The notes under the pieces: model-generated
Database searches by the model: none
What the model saw: the letters and a program-made list of their open reading frames with translations, nothing else
Told to the model about the DNA's origin: nothing
Program-made: the position numbers and the translations under genes
Assembly (NCBI RefSeq): GCF_037138995.1
Contig: NZ_JBAXHI010000018.1
Location: 16,127 to 80,126, forward strand
Source: Chlorohelix sp037138995
Lineage (GTDB): Bacteria > Chloroflexota > Chloroflexia > Chloroheliales > Chloroheliaceae
Length of the DNA: 64,000 bases
Direction: 5' to 3'
Shown here: positions 1 through 7,678 of the stretch, piece by piece
How the letters are laid out: each line of letters opens with the position of its first letter
Numbering within the stretch: the first letter of the stretch is position 1

Positions 1-566
1 AGCTTTCGATAATAGTACCAGCAATTGTTGTAAAACACTTCCATACGGCTACCGGCATCGTTTACGTAAAATTCACGTTCTACCTCATAGCCTGCCGCTT
101 CCAGCACATTAGCCAAAGCATCACCTAATGCCGCCCCCCGCGCCGAAGCAATGGTAATCGGACCGGTTGGGTTTGCGCTTACGAACTCTACCTGCACTTT
201 GGTTTGCTTGCCTAGCTCAACATTTCCATAACTCTGCCCGGCTTTGATAATTTCCAAAACCTGCCCCGCCAACCAACCTTGTTTCATGCGGAAGTTGATA
301 AAGCCCGGTTGGGCAATTTCTACTGTCGCTATTGAATCATTTGGTTTAAGGTAATGACGGATAATTTCGGCAATACGCATCGAATTTGAGTTCGGCATGG
401 CTCGCTTCAACTTGAGAGCTACATTGCAAGCGTAATCTCCATGATCGTACCGAGGGGTGCGCTCCACAAAAACTTCTGGCAGCGCTATTTCCGGTAACGC
501 TCCCTTTTGTACTGCGTTATGGATTGCCTCTTTAACAAAAGAGGCTAGTTCTTCGTTTACAGTCAT
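1..566 (-). CDS. argS: Arginyl-tRNA synthetase, N-terminal part (truncated by window edge)
   Basis: Ligates arginine to tRNA-Arg in the cytosol (class I aminoacyl-tRNA synthetase). About 188 codons are visible, from an ATG at 566. Reading the minus strand gives the N-terminal additional domain, then the conserved block EFVSANPTGPITIASARGAA followed by LGDALANVLEAAGYEV and EFYVNDAG, which are typical ArgS landmarks. The place where most ArgS have an H-x-G-H (HIGH) signature reads T-I-A-S here, while the flanking residues are conserved. No frameshift is visible, so I treat it as a functional divergent ArgS. The C-terminal catalytic and anticodon-binding parts lie outside the window. It is divergent from the ccm operon across a 466-bp gap. 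Confidence 0.93.
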   Translation of the reverse strand, partial: MTVNEELASFVKEAIHNAVQKGALPEIALPEVFVERTPRYDHGDYACNVALKLKRAMPNSNSMRIAEIIRHYLKPNDSIATVEIAQPGFINFRMKQGWLAGQVLEIIKAGQSYGNVELGKQTKVQVEFVSANPTGPITIASARGAALGDALANVLEAAGYEVEREFYVNDAGSRMEVFYNNCWYYYRK

Positions 567-677
567 ATTTTAGTATAGTAAAAGTATCTTGAAAAACATT
601 AAAGGTCAGTAGAGAAAAATTATACCAGATTTTTGCTAAGTTATCTCTACAAACCCCAAGTCTTAATTTTCTGATAG

Positions 678-705
678 TTGACATCGCTAAAAAAGGGCAT
701 ATAAT
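678..705 (+). promoter_or_regulatory. Consensus sigma-70/A promoter (TTGACA-N16-TATAAT)
   Basis: TTGACA at 678-683 and TATAAT at 700-705 are separated by 16 bp; both hexamers match the consensus exactly. Transcription would start near 712 and run towards ccmE. The next gene starts more than 300 bp further on, and a strong hairpin lies between at 835-862, so this promoter may serve a short RNA rather than the ccm operon. Confidence 0.6.
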
Positions 706-711
706 TAACTT

Positions 712-870
712 ATACAAAACATAAACAAAATATAAAATAAATTGGCACAAATATTAGCTCTATTATTTTCTACCTTTCCTAACTATAGATATAACTGCCT
801 AGCTTAACAAGTCCACATCCACACTCATAGCACAGAGACCAACCTGAACTTAGGTTGGTCTCAATATTTT
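712..870 (+). ncRNA. Candidate small RNA or long structured leader upstream of ccmE
   Basis: The interval runs from the predicted start of the consensus promoter to just after a perfect hairpin. No ORF of useful length is seen in it and the sequence is A/T rich. A second, weaker promoter-like pair (TTGACT at 923-928, GATACT at 944-949, spacer 15) lies after the hairpin and could drive ccmE by itself, leaving this stretch as a separate transcript of about 155 nt. Alternatively it is the attenuated leader of ccmE. I recognise no Rfam family in it. Confidence 0.3.
835..862. terminator. Perfect hairpin, terminator-like, between divergent genes
   Basis: GAGACCAACC at 835-844 pairs exactly with GGTTGGTCTC at 853-862; the first loop base pair T-A extends the stem to 11 bp with a six-base loop. 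It is followed by AATATTTTAT, an imperfect U-tract on the plus strand. A terminator is unexpected between two divergently transcribed genes unless something is transcribed inside the gap. Confidence 0.5.
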
Positions 871-1032
871 ATAAGAAAATTAGGGTTCGATTAAGATACC
901 CTCTTAGGGTCACTTTCTATTATTGACTTTTGTAGCTGCCTATGATACTTTTACATTTATAGTCTAGGTAAAAATTCAGTCAATAATTTTGTGTTAAATA
1001 CCCAATATCTTGTGTTTGAAGGGAGATTAGTA

Positions 1033-1518
1033 ATGGCTCGCGCTACCTTATCAACTGCCCCTGTGAAATCTATATCCACCGGCTTTGAACAGCATCGAAA
1101 ATCTCCTTTAAAATCCAAACTCAAATTTTATTTGGTAGGCGTAGTTATCCTTGGCGCTGCTGCTTTCGTGGCTTTTAGCGCAATGCAAGGCGCAACCGTT
1201 TATTACTACGATGTCCATGAAGTAAAGGCGAAACTGGTAAGCGGCACTCTTGCTAACGAGTCTTTTCGTATGGCAGGGCAGGTCGTACCCGGCACCATAC
1301 GCAAGGGTGATACAGCCGATACCTATATTTTTACCGTCTCAGACATGAAGCAAAAAGACTTAACCATAACCGCAACTTATAAAGGGGTTATACCTGATAC
1401 TTTTAAAGATCAAGCGCAGGTCACTTTAACAGGAAATTTTAACTCTTCCCAATCTATGTTCGTGGCTACCGAATTACTGGCTAAATGCCCATCCAAATAT
1501 TCAACAGCCGCTGAATAG
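1033..1518 (+). CDS. ccmE: Cytochrome c maturation haem chaperone CcmE, CxxxY type
   Basis: CcmE carries haem from CcmC to CcmF for covalent attachment to apocytochrome c. The ATG at 1033 is preceded by GGGAGA, so I prefer it to an in-frame GTG at 991; it gives 161 residues. After a basic N-terminus there is one membrane anchor (about residues 32-50, YLVGVVILGAAAFVAF), then an OB-fold domain outside the membrane containing RMAGQVVPGTIRKGD. The C-terminal motif reads LLAKCPSKY, where most bacterial CcmE have LAKHxxxY. The covalent haem-binding histidine is therefore a cysteine, as in the described CxxxY subgroup from some sulfate reducers and archaea. It is the first gene of the ccm operon. 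Confidence 0.93.
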   Translation: MARATLSTAPVKSISTGFEQHRKSPLKSKLKFYLVGVVILGAAAFVAFSAMQGATVYYYDVHEVKAKLVSGTLANESFRMAGQVVPGTIRKGDTADTYIFTVSDMKQKDLTITATYKGVIPDTFKDQAQVTLTGNFNSSQSMFVATELLAKCPSKYSTAAE

Positions 1519-1639
1519 TCCGGCAGTAGAAGTGAAGTGAGAGCGTTTTTGATATTTCAGCCCTTACATAAGGCAAACTCAATCGGTAAGTGTCATAAAC
1601 GTGCATACAGAAGCTTAATAAGGTAACTAAAATTCCACC

Positions 1640-3673
1640 ATGAATCAAATTGGCTATGTTTCTATGTTGGTGGCCTTTGCTGTTTCCCTTTACGGCGCGT
1701 TAGCGCTCGCAATTGGGTCTTATCGAGGCTATCCTGAAATGATAAAGAGCGGTCGTAGGGCTGCTTGGGTATCTTCCGCGCTAATTACTCTTGCCTCTAT
1801 CAGCATCATTTGGGCGTTACTGAATGATGATTTCAGCCTTAAATATGTAGTTACCAATAGCGCTCGTGCGATGGAGTGGTTCTACAAAGTTTCGGCGATG
1901 TGGGGCGGGCAGGAAGGCTCACTCTTGTTGTGGGCTTGGATGCTGGCAGGCTTTATGGTAATTGTTCTACTCCAGACCCGACATGCAGCTTATCGGCAGA
2001 TTGCTCCTTGGGTGCTGGTAGCTATGCTAACGGGTGCTGCCTTTTTTGCGGCAATGTCTAGCATCGTTACCAACGTTTTTGAGCAGAGCGTGACAATTCC
2101 ACAGGATGGGCGCGGCTTAAACCCACTGTTGCAAAATCCCGGTATGGTAATACATCCCCCCATGCTCTATGCCGGATACGTCAGTACGATAGTAGCGGCG
2201 GGTTACGCTTTTGGCGCATTGGTAGTTAACCGCTTAGACAACACTTGGATTCGCTTCTCGAGACGCTGGATTCTGTCAAGTTGGATTTTTCTTACGGTAG
2301 GAAACTTTCTGGGCGGTCAATGGGCTTATGTCGTGCTGAGTTTTGGCGGTTTCTGGTCGTGGGATCCGGTTGAAAATGCTGCTATTATGCCTTGGTTTAT
2401 CAATACCGCCCTGATGCACAGCATCATGATTCAGCAACGGCGCGGCATGTTTAAAGTCTGGAATATTTCGCTGGCGTTTCTGGCTTATGGTCTTTCGCTG
2501 TTTGGCACTTTCCTAACTCGCAGCGGCATTCTCAGTTCTGTACATGCCTTTGGCGAAAGCACACTTGGCATCTACTTTATGGCGTGGATTGGTATCCTGC
2601 TGATAATTGGCTTTGGATATATATTTTTGCGCTTGCCCCAACTACGCAGCGAAAGCAAGTTGGATGGGCTTATCTCTCGCGAAACTAGTTTCCTTTTAAA
2701 TAACATTCTGTTCTTCTTGTGTGTGGCATTTATTCTCTGGGGAACACTCAGCCCGCTGATTACGCAAATATTCACCGGCAACAAGATGGAAACCACCGCT
2801 GACTATTACCCGAAAACAATGTACCCTGTATTATTAGGGACGTTGTTCCTGATGGGTATCGGACCTCTCATAGCGTGGAGACGCGCCTCTCTGGAAAGTA
2901 TCTCGCGTAGTTTTTGGATTCCGGCGTTGGCGGGTCTTGGCTTTGCCTTGATTGCTTACGGATTGGGAATGCACGAGTTTCTCGCGTATGTGGGTTTGGG
3001 CATTTGTGTGTTTACCGCTACCACAATATTTCTGGATTACTACCGGGGCATCCGCACCCGCCGCAATCATGGCGATGCTAATGTGCTGGTTGCAGCCAAA
3101 AATATGGCGCGGCGCAATGGACCCCGCTATGGCGGTTTGCTGGTGCATCTTGGCATCCTGATAATCTCAGCGGTAATTATCGTCAGTAGTGTATATGAAG
3201 CCAAAATTGAGTTCGTCCAACTTAAAGTAGGTGAAAGTGTTATTATCAAAGGGATACACGAATACAAGCTTACTTTGGTTAGTGCGGCTCGTATAAAGGG
3301 CGATATTAAAACCACTTACCCGATAAACCTAGCGCTTACCGTAGATGGTAAACCACAGGATTCCATTACTCCGGCAATGGAATATTATCCTAGCATTGAC
3401 CAATTTGTAACAACAGTATCAATACGTCCTGATTTGCTAGAAGACCTCTGGATTACTACCGGTCAGCAGGAAATTGATTCATCTAATAAAATTGTAAGCG
3501 CACCCTTTCAGATTTTAGTGCGCCCGATGATGCTGTGGGCGTGGGTTGGGCTTGCCGTAACGATTGCCGGATTGCTGGTGGCTATCTGGCCCAATCCTAA
3601 CGAGCAGGTCGTACAGATTCCAACTAAAAGCAAAACCGGCGAACCCAAGAAATCTGAAACGGTGCAAGTCTAA
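1640..3673 (+). CDS. ccmF: Haem lyase subunit CcmF
   Basis: Polytopic membrane protein that takes haem from holo-CcmE and attaches it to apocytochrome c. It has 677 residues, close to the family norm, with about 14-15 membrane segments. The tryptophan-rich haem-handling (WWD) motif is GGFWSWDPVENAAIMPWF, around residues 236-252. Conserved histidines occur in NPGMVIHPPMLYAGY and in LTRSGILSSVHAF. The C-terminal soluble section (VGESVIIKGIHEYKL) resembles the periplasmic domain of CcmF. An AAGG sequence lies upstream of the ATG. It follows ccmE by 121 bp. Confidence 0.96.
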   Translation: MNQIGYVSMLVAFAVSLYGALALAIGSYRGYPEMIKSGRRAAWVSSALITLASISIIWALLNDDFSLKYVVTNSARAMEWFYKVSAMWGGQEGSLLLWAWMLAGFMVIVLLQTRHAAYRQIAPWVLVAMLTGAAFFAAMSSIVTNVFEQSVTIPQDGRGLNPLLQNPGMVIHPPMLYAGYVSTIVAAGYAFGALVVNRLDNTWIRFSRRWILSSWIFLTVGNFLGGQWAYVVLSFGGFWSWDPVENAAIMPWFINTALMHSIMIQQRRGMFKVWNISLAFLAYGLSLFGTFLTRSGILSSVHAFGESTLGIYFMAWIGILLIIGFGYIFLRLPQLRSESKLDGLISRETSFLLNNILFFLCVAFILWGTLSPLITQIFTGNKMETTADYYPKTMYPVLLGTLFLMGIGPLIAWRRASLESISRSFWIPALAGLGFALIAYGLGMHEFLAYVGLGICVFTATTIFLDYYRGIRTRRNHGDANVLVAAKNMARRNGPRYGGLLVHLGILIISAVIIVSSVYEAKIEFVQLKVGESVIIKGIHEYKLTLVSAARIKGDIKTTYPINLALTVDGKPQDSITPAMEYYPSIDQFVTTVSIRPDLLEDLWITTGQQEIDSSNKIVSAPFQILVRPMMLWAWVGLAVTIAGLLVAIWPNPNEQVVQIPTKSKTGEPKKSETVQV

Positions 3674-3715
3674 AATAGTGGCGAGGTATAAACCTCTAAG
3701 GTTTGAAATAAAAAA

Positions 3716-4402
3716 TTGATTCTATATACTTTACATAACGTAATATTGCAAACGAGTCTGAACTCCAGTTCAGCCAAAGATTTGTCGTTCATCGGGTGGT
3801 TTATCGCATTTATGGTGGCTGTTGCGGTGGTTTTTGTAGTCGGGCAACCGTTGCTACAGCTTGAAACCGGGAAAAAACGAGACAGTGTAAGGCAGTTGAG
3901 CGATGCTCAAATTGAACTCGAAACCTTGCGTGAACGGGCAGGCGCAGAAAGGCTTTCGATAGAAGAACTAGAATTTGATCGCGAACTGGGCATAATCGAA
4001 ACGCAGGATTATGAAATACTTAAGGAACGCAGCCGTAGTCGCTTGAAGACGCTCGAAGGGGCGGTTTCGGAGCGCGAGGAGGAATTGGTTGAAGGTGAGC
4101 GCGAGTTGAAGCGCAAGGCTCGCTCTGCTCAAACCACTGATTTATCCACAAAAAGACAAATTGCCGAGAAAACTGTCACCGATACGCGCTCGAAACCTCC
4201 GGTAAAAGAGAGTTTGAACTGTACCGAGTGCAACACACCATTTAAACCCGGCGATAAATTTTGCGCCAAGTGTAAAGCGCCGTTGCCTATAATTTGCTTG
4301 AATTGTGGCGGTGAAATCAAGGACGAAGAAGCCAGATTTTGCGCTCGCTGTGGTGTCACATTTGAGAAAAGAACCAAAAATGCGGAGGAAGCTAATTCCT
4401 AA
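3716..4402 (+). CDS. CcmI-like membrane protein with two C-terminal zinc ribbons
   Basis: A 228-residue protein between ccmF and ccmA. It has one membrane segment (about residues 27-45), a charged coiled coil containing ELEFDRELGIIETQDYEIL, and two CxxC zinc ribbons: CTECNTPFKPGDKFCAKC followed by CLNCGGEIKDEEARFCARC. The coiled-coil block resembles the N-terminal region of CcmI/CycH proteins that help present apocytochrome c to CcmF. I infer a Ccm accessory role from this similarity and from position; substrate and metal are not shown. The start is uncertain: TTG at 3716 is the longest choice, with TAAGG 15 nt upstream and other TTG codons inside. Most CcmI proteins lack zinc ribbons. Confidence 0.8.
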   Translation: MILYTLHNVILQTSLNSSSAKDLSFIGWFIAFMVAVAVVFVVGQPLLQLETGKKRDSVRQLSDAQIELETLRERAGAERLSIEELEFDRELGIIETQDYEILKERSRSRLKTLEGAVSEREEELVEGERELKRKARSAQTTDLSTKRQIAEKTVTDTRSKPPVKESLNCTECNTPFKPGDKFCAKCKAPLPIICLNCGGEIKDEEARFCARCGVTFEKRTKNAEEANS

Positions 4403-4405
4403 GCG

Positions 4406-5140
4406 ATGACCAACGCGGCGCATTCCGTCATGATACGGGCAAAAGGGTTGCACAAGAATTTTGGGAATCGTGCCGTTCTGCGCGGGGTTGATTTAGATTT
4501 AAGGCAGGGCGAGTTTGTAACCCTATTAGGACCAAATGGCGCAGGTAAAACCACCCTGCTGCGTATCCTCGCTACACTGGCGCGTCCTACCAGCGGCACA
4601 ATTGAAATCGCGGGTATTGCACTCAAGGATGCACGCCCAACCATAAGAGGTCTGCTTGGAGTTATCAGCCATCAGACCTTTTTGTATGAAGATTTGAATG
4701 CCTTTGAAAATCTGCGCTTCTACGGTAGGCTATATGATGTGCCTGAACTCGAAAAGCGTATTCATGAAGTTCTGGAAAAAGTAGGATTGGAGCGTCGTGC
4801 CATTGACCGGGTGCGTACTTACTCGCGGGGGATGCAGCAACGCTTGAGCATTGCTCGCGCGATTTTACACAATCCCCCCATCCTGTTGCTGGATGAACCT
4901 GATACCGGGCTTGACCGACAAGCCTCCAACATGTTGAGCGGGCTTATCCACGAACTGGCGATTGATGGGCAGGAACGTAGCGTTTTAATGACTACCCACA
5001 ACCTTGAGCGTGGGCTGGCGATGTGCGACCGAGTGGTGGTACTGGCAGGCGGTAAAATGGTAGCGGATCGCGCCGCAACCGGGTTAACGGCGGATGAATT
5101 GCAGCAGTTCTATTTCGACTCGGTGAGCAGGGGGCGTTGA
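4406..5140 (+). CDS. ccmA: ABC transporter ATPase CcmA
   Basis: ATP-binding subunit of the CcmABCD complex, which releases holo-CcmE from CcmC. 244 residues carry a full ABC set: Walker A GPNGAGKTTLL, Q-loop in GVISHQTFLYED, signature YSRGMQQRLSIARA, Walker B ILLLDEPDTGLD and the H-loop in LMTTHNLERG. It begins 3 nt after the upstream stop codon and its own stop directly abuts the ccmB start, so the genes are translationally coupled. Confidence 0.95.
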   Translation: MTNAAHSVMIRAKGLHKNFGNRAVLRGVDLDLRQGEFVTLLGPNGAGKTTLLRILATLARPTSGTIEIAGIALKDARPTIRGLLGVISHQTFLYEDLNAFENLRFYGRLYDVPELEKRIHEVLEKVGLERRAIDRVRTYSRGMQQRLSIARAILHNPPILLLDEPDTGLDRQASNMLSGLIHELAIDGQERSVLMTTHNLERGLAMCDRVVVLAGGKMVADRAATGLTADELQQFYFDSVSRGR

Positions 5141-5824
5141 TTGGGTAACTACCTGCGAAAAGTTTGGGCGGTATTTGCCAAAGATGTACGCGCCGAACTC
5201 CGCACCAAAGATATATTCAGTGCAATGTTTGTCTTCAGCTTGCTGGCGACTCTAGTTTTCGCTTTTGCGCTACCCGGCAAATTGATGGAACCGAAAGAGG
5301 TAGCAGGAGTTGCTCCCGGTCTGTTGTGGGTGGCATACACCTTTAGCGGGGTGCTAGGCTTAAACCGCTCTTTTATCGTGGAGAAAGATCGCGGTTCGCT
5401 GGAAGGGTTGTTGCTTGCACCCGCCGACCGCAGCGCGATTTATCTGGGCAAAATGCTGAGTAATCTCACCTTTATGGTGTTGGTAGAAATATTGATTACC
5501 CCAATTTTTGGGGTGGTTTTTAATTATTCAATGTGGAACCCGCTGTTAATTCCTGTGGTGTTGCTTGGCACGCTTGGTTTTGCCGAAATCGGCACGCTTT
5601 TTGCGGCGATGGCGGTTAACACTAGGGCGCGTGAGGTGCTGTTGCCGGTGCTGTTTTTCTCGATAATGCTGCCGGTAATTATCGCTGCTGCCAACGCCAC
5701 CACTGCTTTGCTCTCGAATCGACCTATAGAAGACATCGCAGGACAGTTACAATTTATAGCGATTTTCGATATTATATTCCTAGCATTGCCTGTTCTTTTG
5801 TTTGAATTAGTAGTTGAGGAGTAA
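5141..5824 (+). CDS. ccmB: Haem exporter membrane subunit CcmB
   Basis: Membrane partner of CcmA in the CcmABCD complex. 227 residues with about six hydrophobic segments. The N-terminal AVFAKDVRAELRTKDIFSAM and the block RSFIVEKDRGSLEGLLLAP match the CcmB pattern. The start is TTG immediately after the ccmA stop, with a purine-rich GAGCAGGGGG upstream; no better in-frame ATG is available near the conserved N-terminus. Its stop at 5822-5824 lies 19 nt before the preferred ccmC start. Confidence 0.93.
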   Translation: MGNYLRKVWAVFAKDVRAELRTKDIFSAMFVFSLLATLVFAFALPGKLMEPKEVAGVAPGLLWVAYTFSGVLGLNRSFIVEKDRGSLEGLLLAPADRSAIYLGKMLSNLTFMVLVEILITPIFGVVFNYSMWNPLLIPVVLLGTLGFAEIGTLFAAMAVNTRAREVLLPVLFFSIMLPVIIAAANATTALLSNRPIEDIAGQLQFIAIFDIIFLALPVLLFELVVEE

Positions 5825-5843
5825 CCTCTGGAAAGTATTAGAT

Positions 5844-6572
5844 ATGGCAACCGCAATAAAATACACAAGACCAACTAAAGGGCTGGGATTGTCCAACGTG
5901 CTGTTTTGGGCAACGGTTTTTAGTTGGCCCATCTCGTTAATCTTCGTGCTTATGGCAGGAGATGATGTAAACCTTAAATACTCACAGCGCATCTTTTATT
6001 ACCACCTTCCCGCCAATATTATGTGCTTTCTATCGTTCATGATTTATTTCATCGGCGGTATCGCTTATTGGCGAACTAGGAATCGCAAATGGGATATTGT
6101 GATGGTAGCCGGGCTGGAATTGGGTGTTTTCTGGGCAGTAATTGGAATAATTACCGGGGCAATTTGGGCGCGTTATGCTTGGGGCGCTTTCTGGACGTGG
6201 GACCCTCGCCTTACCACCGTTAGTATCATGATGGTAGTTTACATCTCTGGGGTAATGTTGAGGTCATCGGTAGAAGACCCGACTCGAAAAGCAGCCCTAA
6301 CTGCCGCGTTTGGAATAATCGGCTTTGTAAATGTGCCGTTAGTCTATTTCTCTACCCGCTGGTTTCCGAAAGGGGAGCATCCGATTATCTTTGGAGGAGA
6401 TAGCGGAACTCCGGTTGGTCTAGAAGGCTTTATGTTTCTTACATTGGGTGTATGCTTTGTGGCAGTCGGGTTGCTATTTGGCTGGATGTTACTAGCACGT
6501 ATCCGATTAGGACAAATGCATGAAGAGTTGCAGTCACGCCGCATGGCGCTTGAAGGAATGGAAAACGAATAA
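5844..6572 (+). CDS. ccmC: Haem-loading protein CcmC
   Basis: Six-helix membrane protein that loads haem onto CcmE. From the ATG at 5844 (GGAAAG 8-13 nt upstream) it has 242 residues; an in-frame TTG at 5814 would overlap ccmB and is less likely. The WWD motif is WARYAWGAFWTWDPRLTTV, and the external histidine candidates are in YYHLPANIMCF and RWFPKGEHP. The stop codon shares its last A with the ccmD ATG. Confidence 0.93.
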   Translation: MATAIKYTRPTKGLGLSNVLFWATVFSWPISLIFVLMAGDDVNLKYSQRIFYYHLPANIMCFLSFMIYFIGGIAYWRTRNRKWDIVMVAGLELGVFWAVIGIITGAIWARYAWGAFWTWDPRLTTVSIMMVVYISGVMLRSSVEDPTRKAALTAAFGIIGFVNVPLVYFSTRWFPKGEHPIIFGGDSGTPVGLEGFMFLTLGVCFVAVGLLFGWMLLARIRLGQMHEELQSRRMALEGMENE

Positions 6573-6802
6573 TGGCAAATTTAGCGGCAATCCTAGCACA
6601 GACTGTTACACCGCCACCTTCTCAGGAGCAGGTCAGTAGCGGTCTGATTTATGTTATCGCGGCTTATGCGGTTATATGGCTGTTTATAGCCGGATACCTC
6701 TATACTATCCAGCGTCGCCAAGCACAACTAAAGCGAGATATTGACCTTTTGCGAGAAGAAGAAGAGAGACAGAAACAAGCCTTCTATCGAAGTGGTCAAT
6801 AG
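6572..6802 (+). CDS. ccmD: Small membrane protein CcmD
   Basis: 76 residues with one hydrophobic helix (about residues 24-43, LIYVIAAYAVIWLFIAGYLY) followed by a basic/acidic helix RRQAQLKRDIDLLREEEE. CcmD is needed to release holo-CcmE from the CcmABC complex. The overlap with the ccmC stop (TAATG) and the last position in the operon support the assignment. No ccmG or ccmH follows. Confidence 0.88.
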   Translation: MANLAAILAQTVTPPPSQEQVSSGLIYVIAAYAVIWLFIAGYLYTIQRRQAQLKRDIDLLREEEERQKQAFYRSGQ

Positions 6803-6823
6803 TTGAGTTTAGCAAGCGAGAAG

Positions 6824-6850
6824 AAAAAAGGAGGTTGGCATAACCCCCTT
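6824..6850 (-). terminator. Intrinsic terminator for the ANTAR regulator gene
   Basis: On the minus strand AAGGGGGTT (6850-6842) pairs with AACCTCCTT (6836-6828) if one G-U pair is allowed, with a five-base loop, followed at once by a T-run. The same stem has an A-C mismatch and no T-run when read on the plus strand, so it mainly serves the minus-strand gene. Confidence 0.7.
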
Positions 6851-6872
6851 CCAGTTGCTAACGTTTGATTGA

Positions 6873-7505
6873 TTAGTTTTTGTCTAGCTCTCGCGCCAGC
6901 AATATCGCTTCGGCGATTTCCTTCATTGATTTTCGAGTATCCATACTTAGTTTCTGGATACGACGGAAAGCGTCTGACTCTTTCAGTCCATATTGATCCA
7001 TCAAAACGCCTTTAGCCCGCTCTATAACCTTGCGAGCTTCAAGGGTTTCGCGCAGGTCGCCGATTTCCTTTTCTAGGTCGCAGAACTCGCGGAAACGACT
7101 GAGCGCAACTTCAATAGCAGGTTGAAGTTCATCCTGCCGAAATGGTTTTACAATATATCCGATAACTCCGGCTTCACGCGCACCCGCTACTAGCTCTTGT
7201 TGGCTGTAAGCGGTAAGCAATAGCACTGGAGCAATTCGTTCTTCGGTCAATATTTTAGCGGCAGTTATACCGTCCATTTCCGGCATTTTAATGTCCATTA
7301 TTACTAGGTCGGGTTTAAGTTCGCGGGCAAGGCTGACTGCTTGCTTGCCGTCACCTGCTTCCCCAACAACTTGATAACCTAAAACACTGAGCATTTCTTT
7401 CAGATCCATACGGATGATCGATTCATCATCGGCGATCACCACTCTTGTCTGATTCAATTTACGCACCTCTTTCTGCAGCATTGCATTTTGGGGTATCACA
7501 GGCAT
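6873..7505 (-). CDS. Response regulator with ANTAR RNA-binding output domain
   Basis: Receiver domain (about residues 20-135) with the acidic pair in VVIADDESIIRMD, phospho-acceptor Asp in LVIMDIKMPEMDG and the Lys in YIVKPFRQ. A coiled linker then leads to an ANTAR domain (about residues 148-205: RKVIERAKGVLMDQYGLKE, AFRRIQKLSMDTRKSMKEIA). Proteins of this AmiR/NasT type bind paired hexaloop hairpins in leader RNAs and prevent termination. The ATG at 7505 has GGAGAAA seven bases upstream. No histidine kinase is adjacent. The target RNAs are unknown. Confidence 0.93.
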   Translation of the reverse strand: MPVIPQNAMLQKEVRKLNQTRVVIADDESIIRMDLKEMLSVLGYQVVGEAGDGKQAVSLARELKPDLVIMDIKMPEMDGITAAKILTEERIAPVLLLTAYSQQELVAGAREAGVIGYIVKPFRQDELQPAIEVALSRFREFCDLEKEIGDLRETLEARKVIERAKGVLMDQYGLKESDAFRRIQKLSMDTRKSMKEIAEAILLARELDKN

Positions 7506-7624
7506 ATTTATTTCTCCATTTAATGCTTTTATATATTACAACAAAATCGAACTTACGCAAATAAAATCGAAGGAATTATAGTAAGAAATGGGGATTTTTG
7601 CAAATCGCCCAAACTAAAAAAGCC

Positions 7625-7672
7625 TTTGTGCATTTGCACAAATTGACCAGCAGGTAAGGTTGAAATTATAAT
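7625..7672 (+). promoter_or_regulatory. Promoter with abutting palindromic operator; likely leaderless start
   Basis: An 18-bp dyad TTTGTGCATTTGCACAAA (arms of 8, 2-bp centre) occupies 7625-7642. TTGACC at 7643-7648 directly follows it, and TATAAT is at 7667-7672 (18-bp spacer). Only six bases separate the -10 box from the ATG at 7679, so the transcript would begin at or next to the start codon. The dyad sits where a repressor or activator could act, in the gap shared with the divergent ANTAR gene. Confidence 0.6.
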
Positions 7673-7678
7673 GTTCTT

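Noticed and set aside
991..1032. CcmE start at GTG 991
   Set aside because: ATG 1033 has a clear GGGAGA site and gives the usual CcmE N-terminus.
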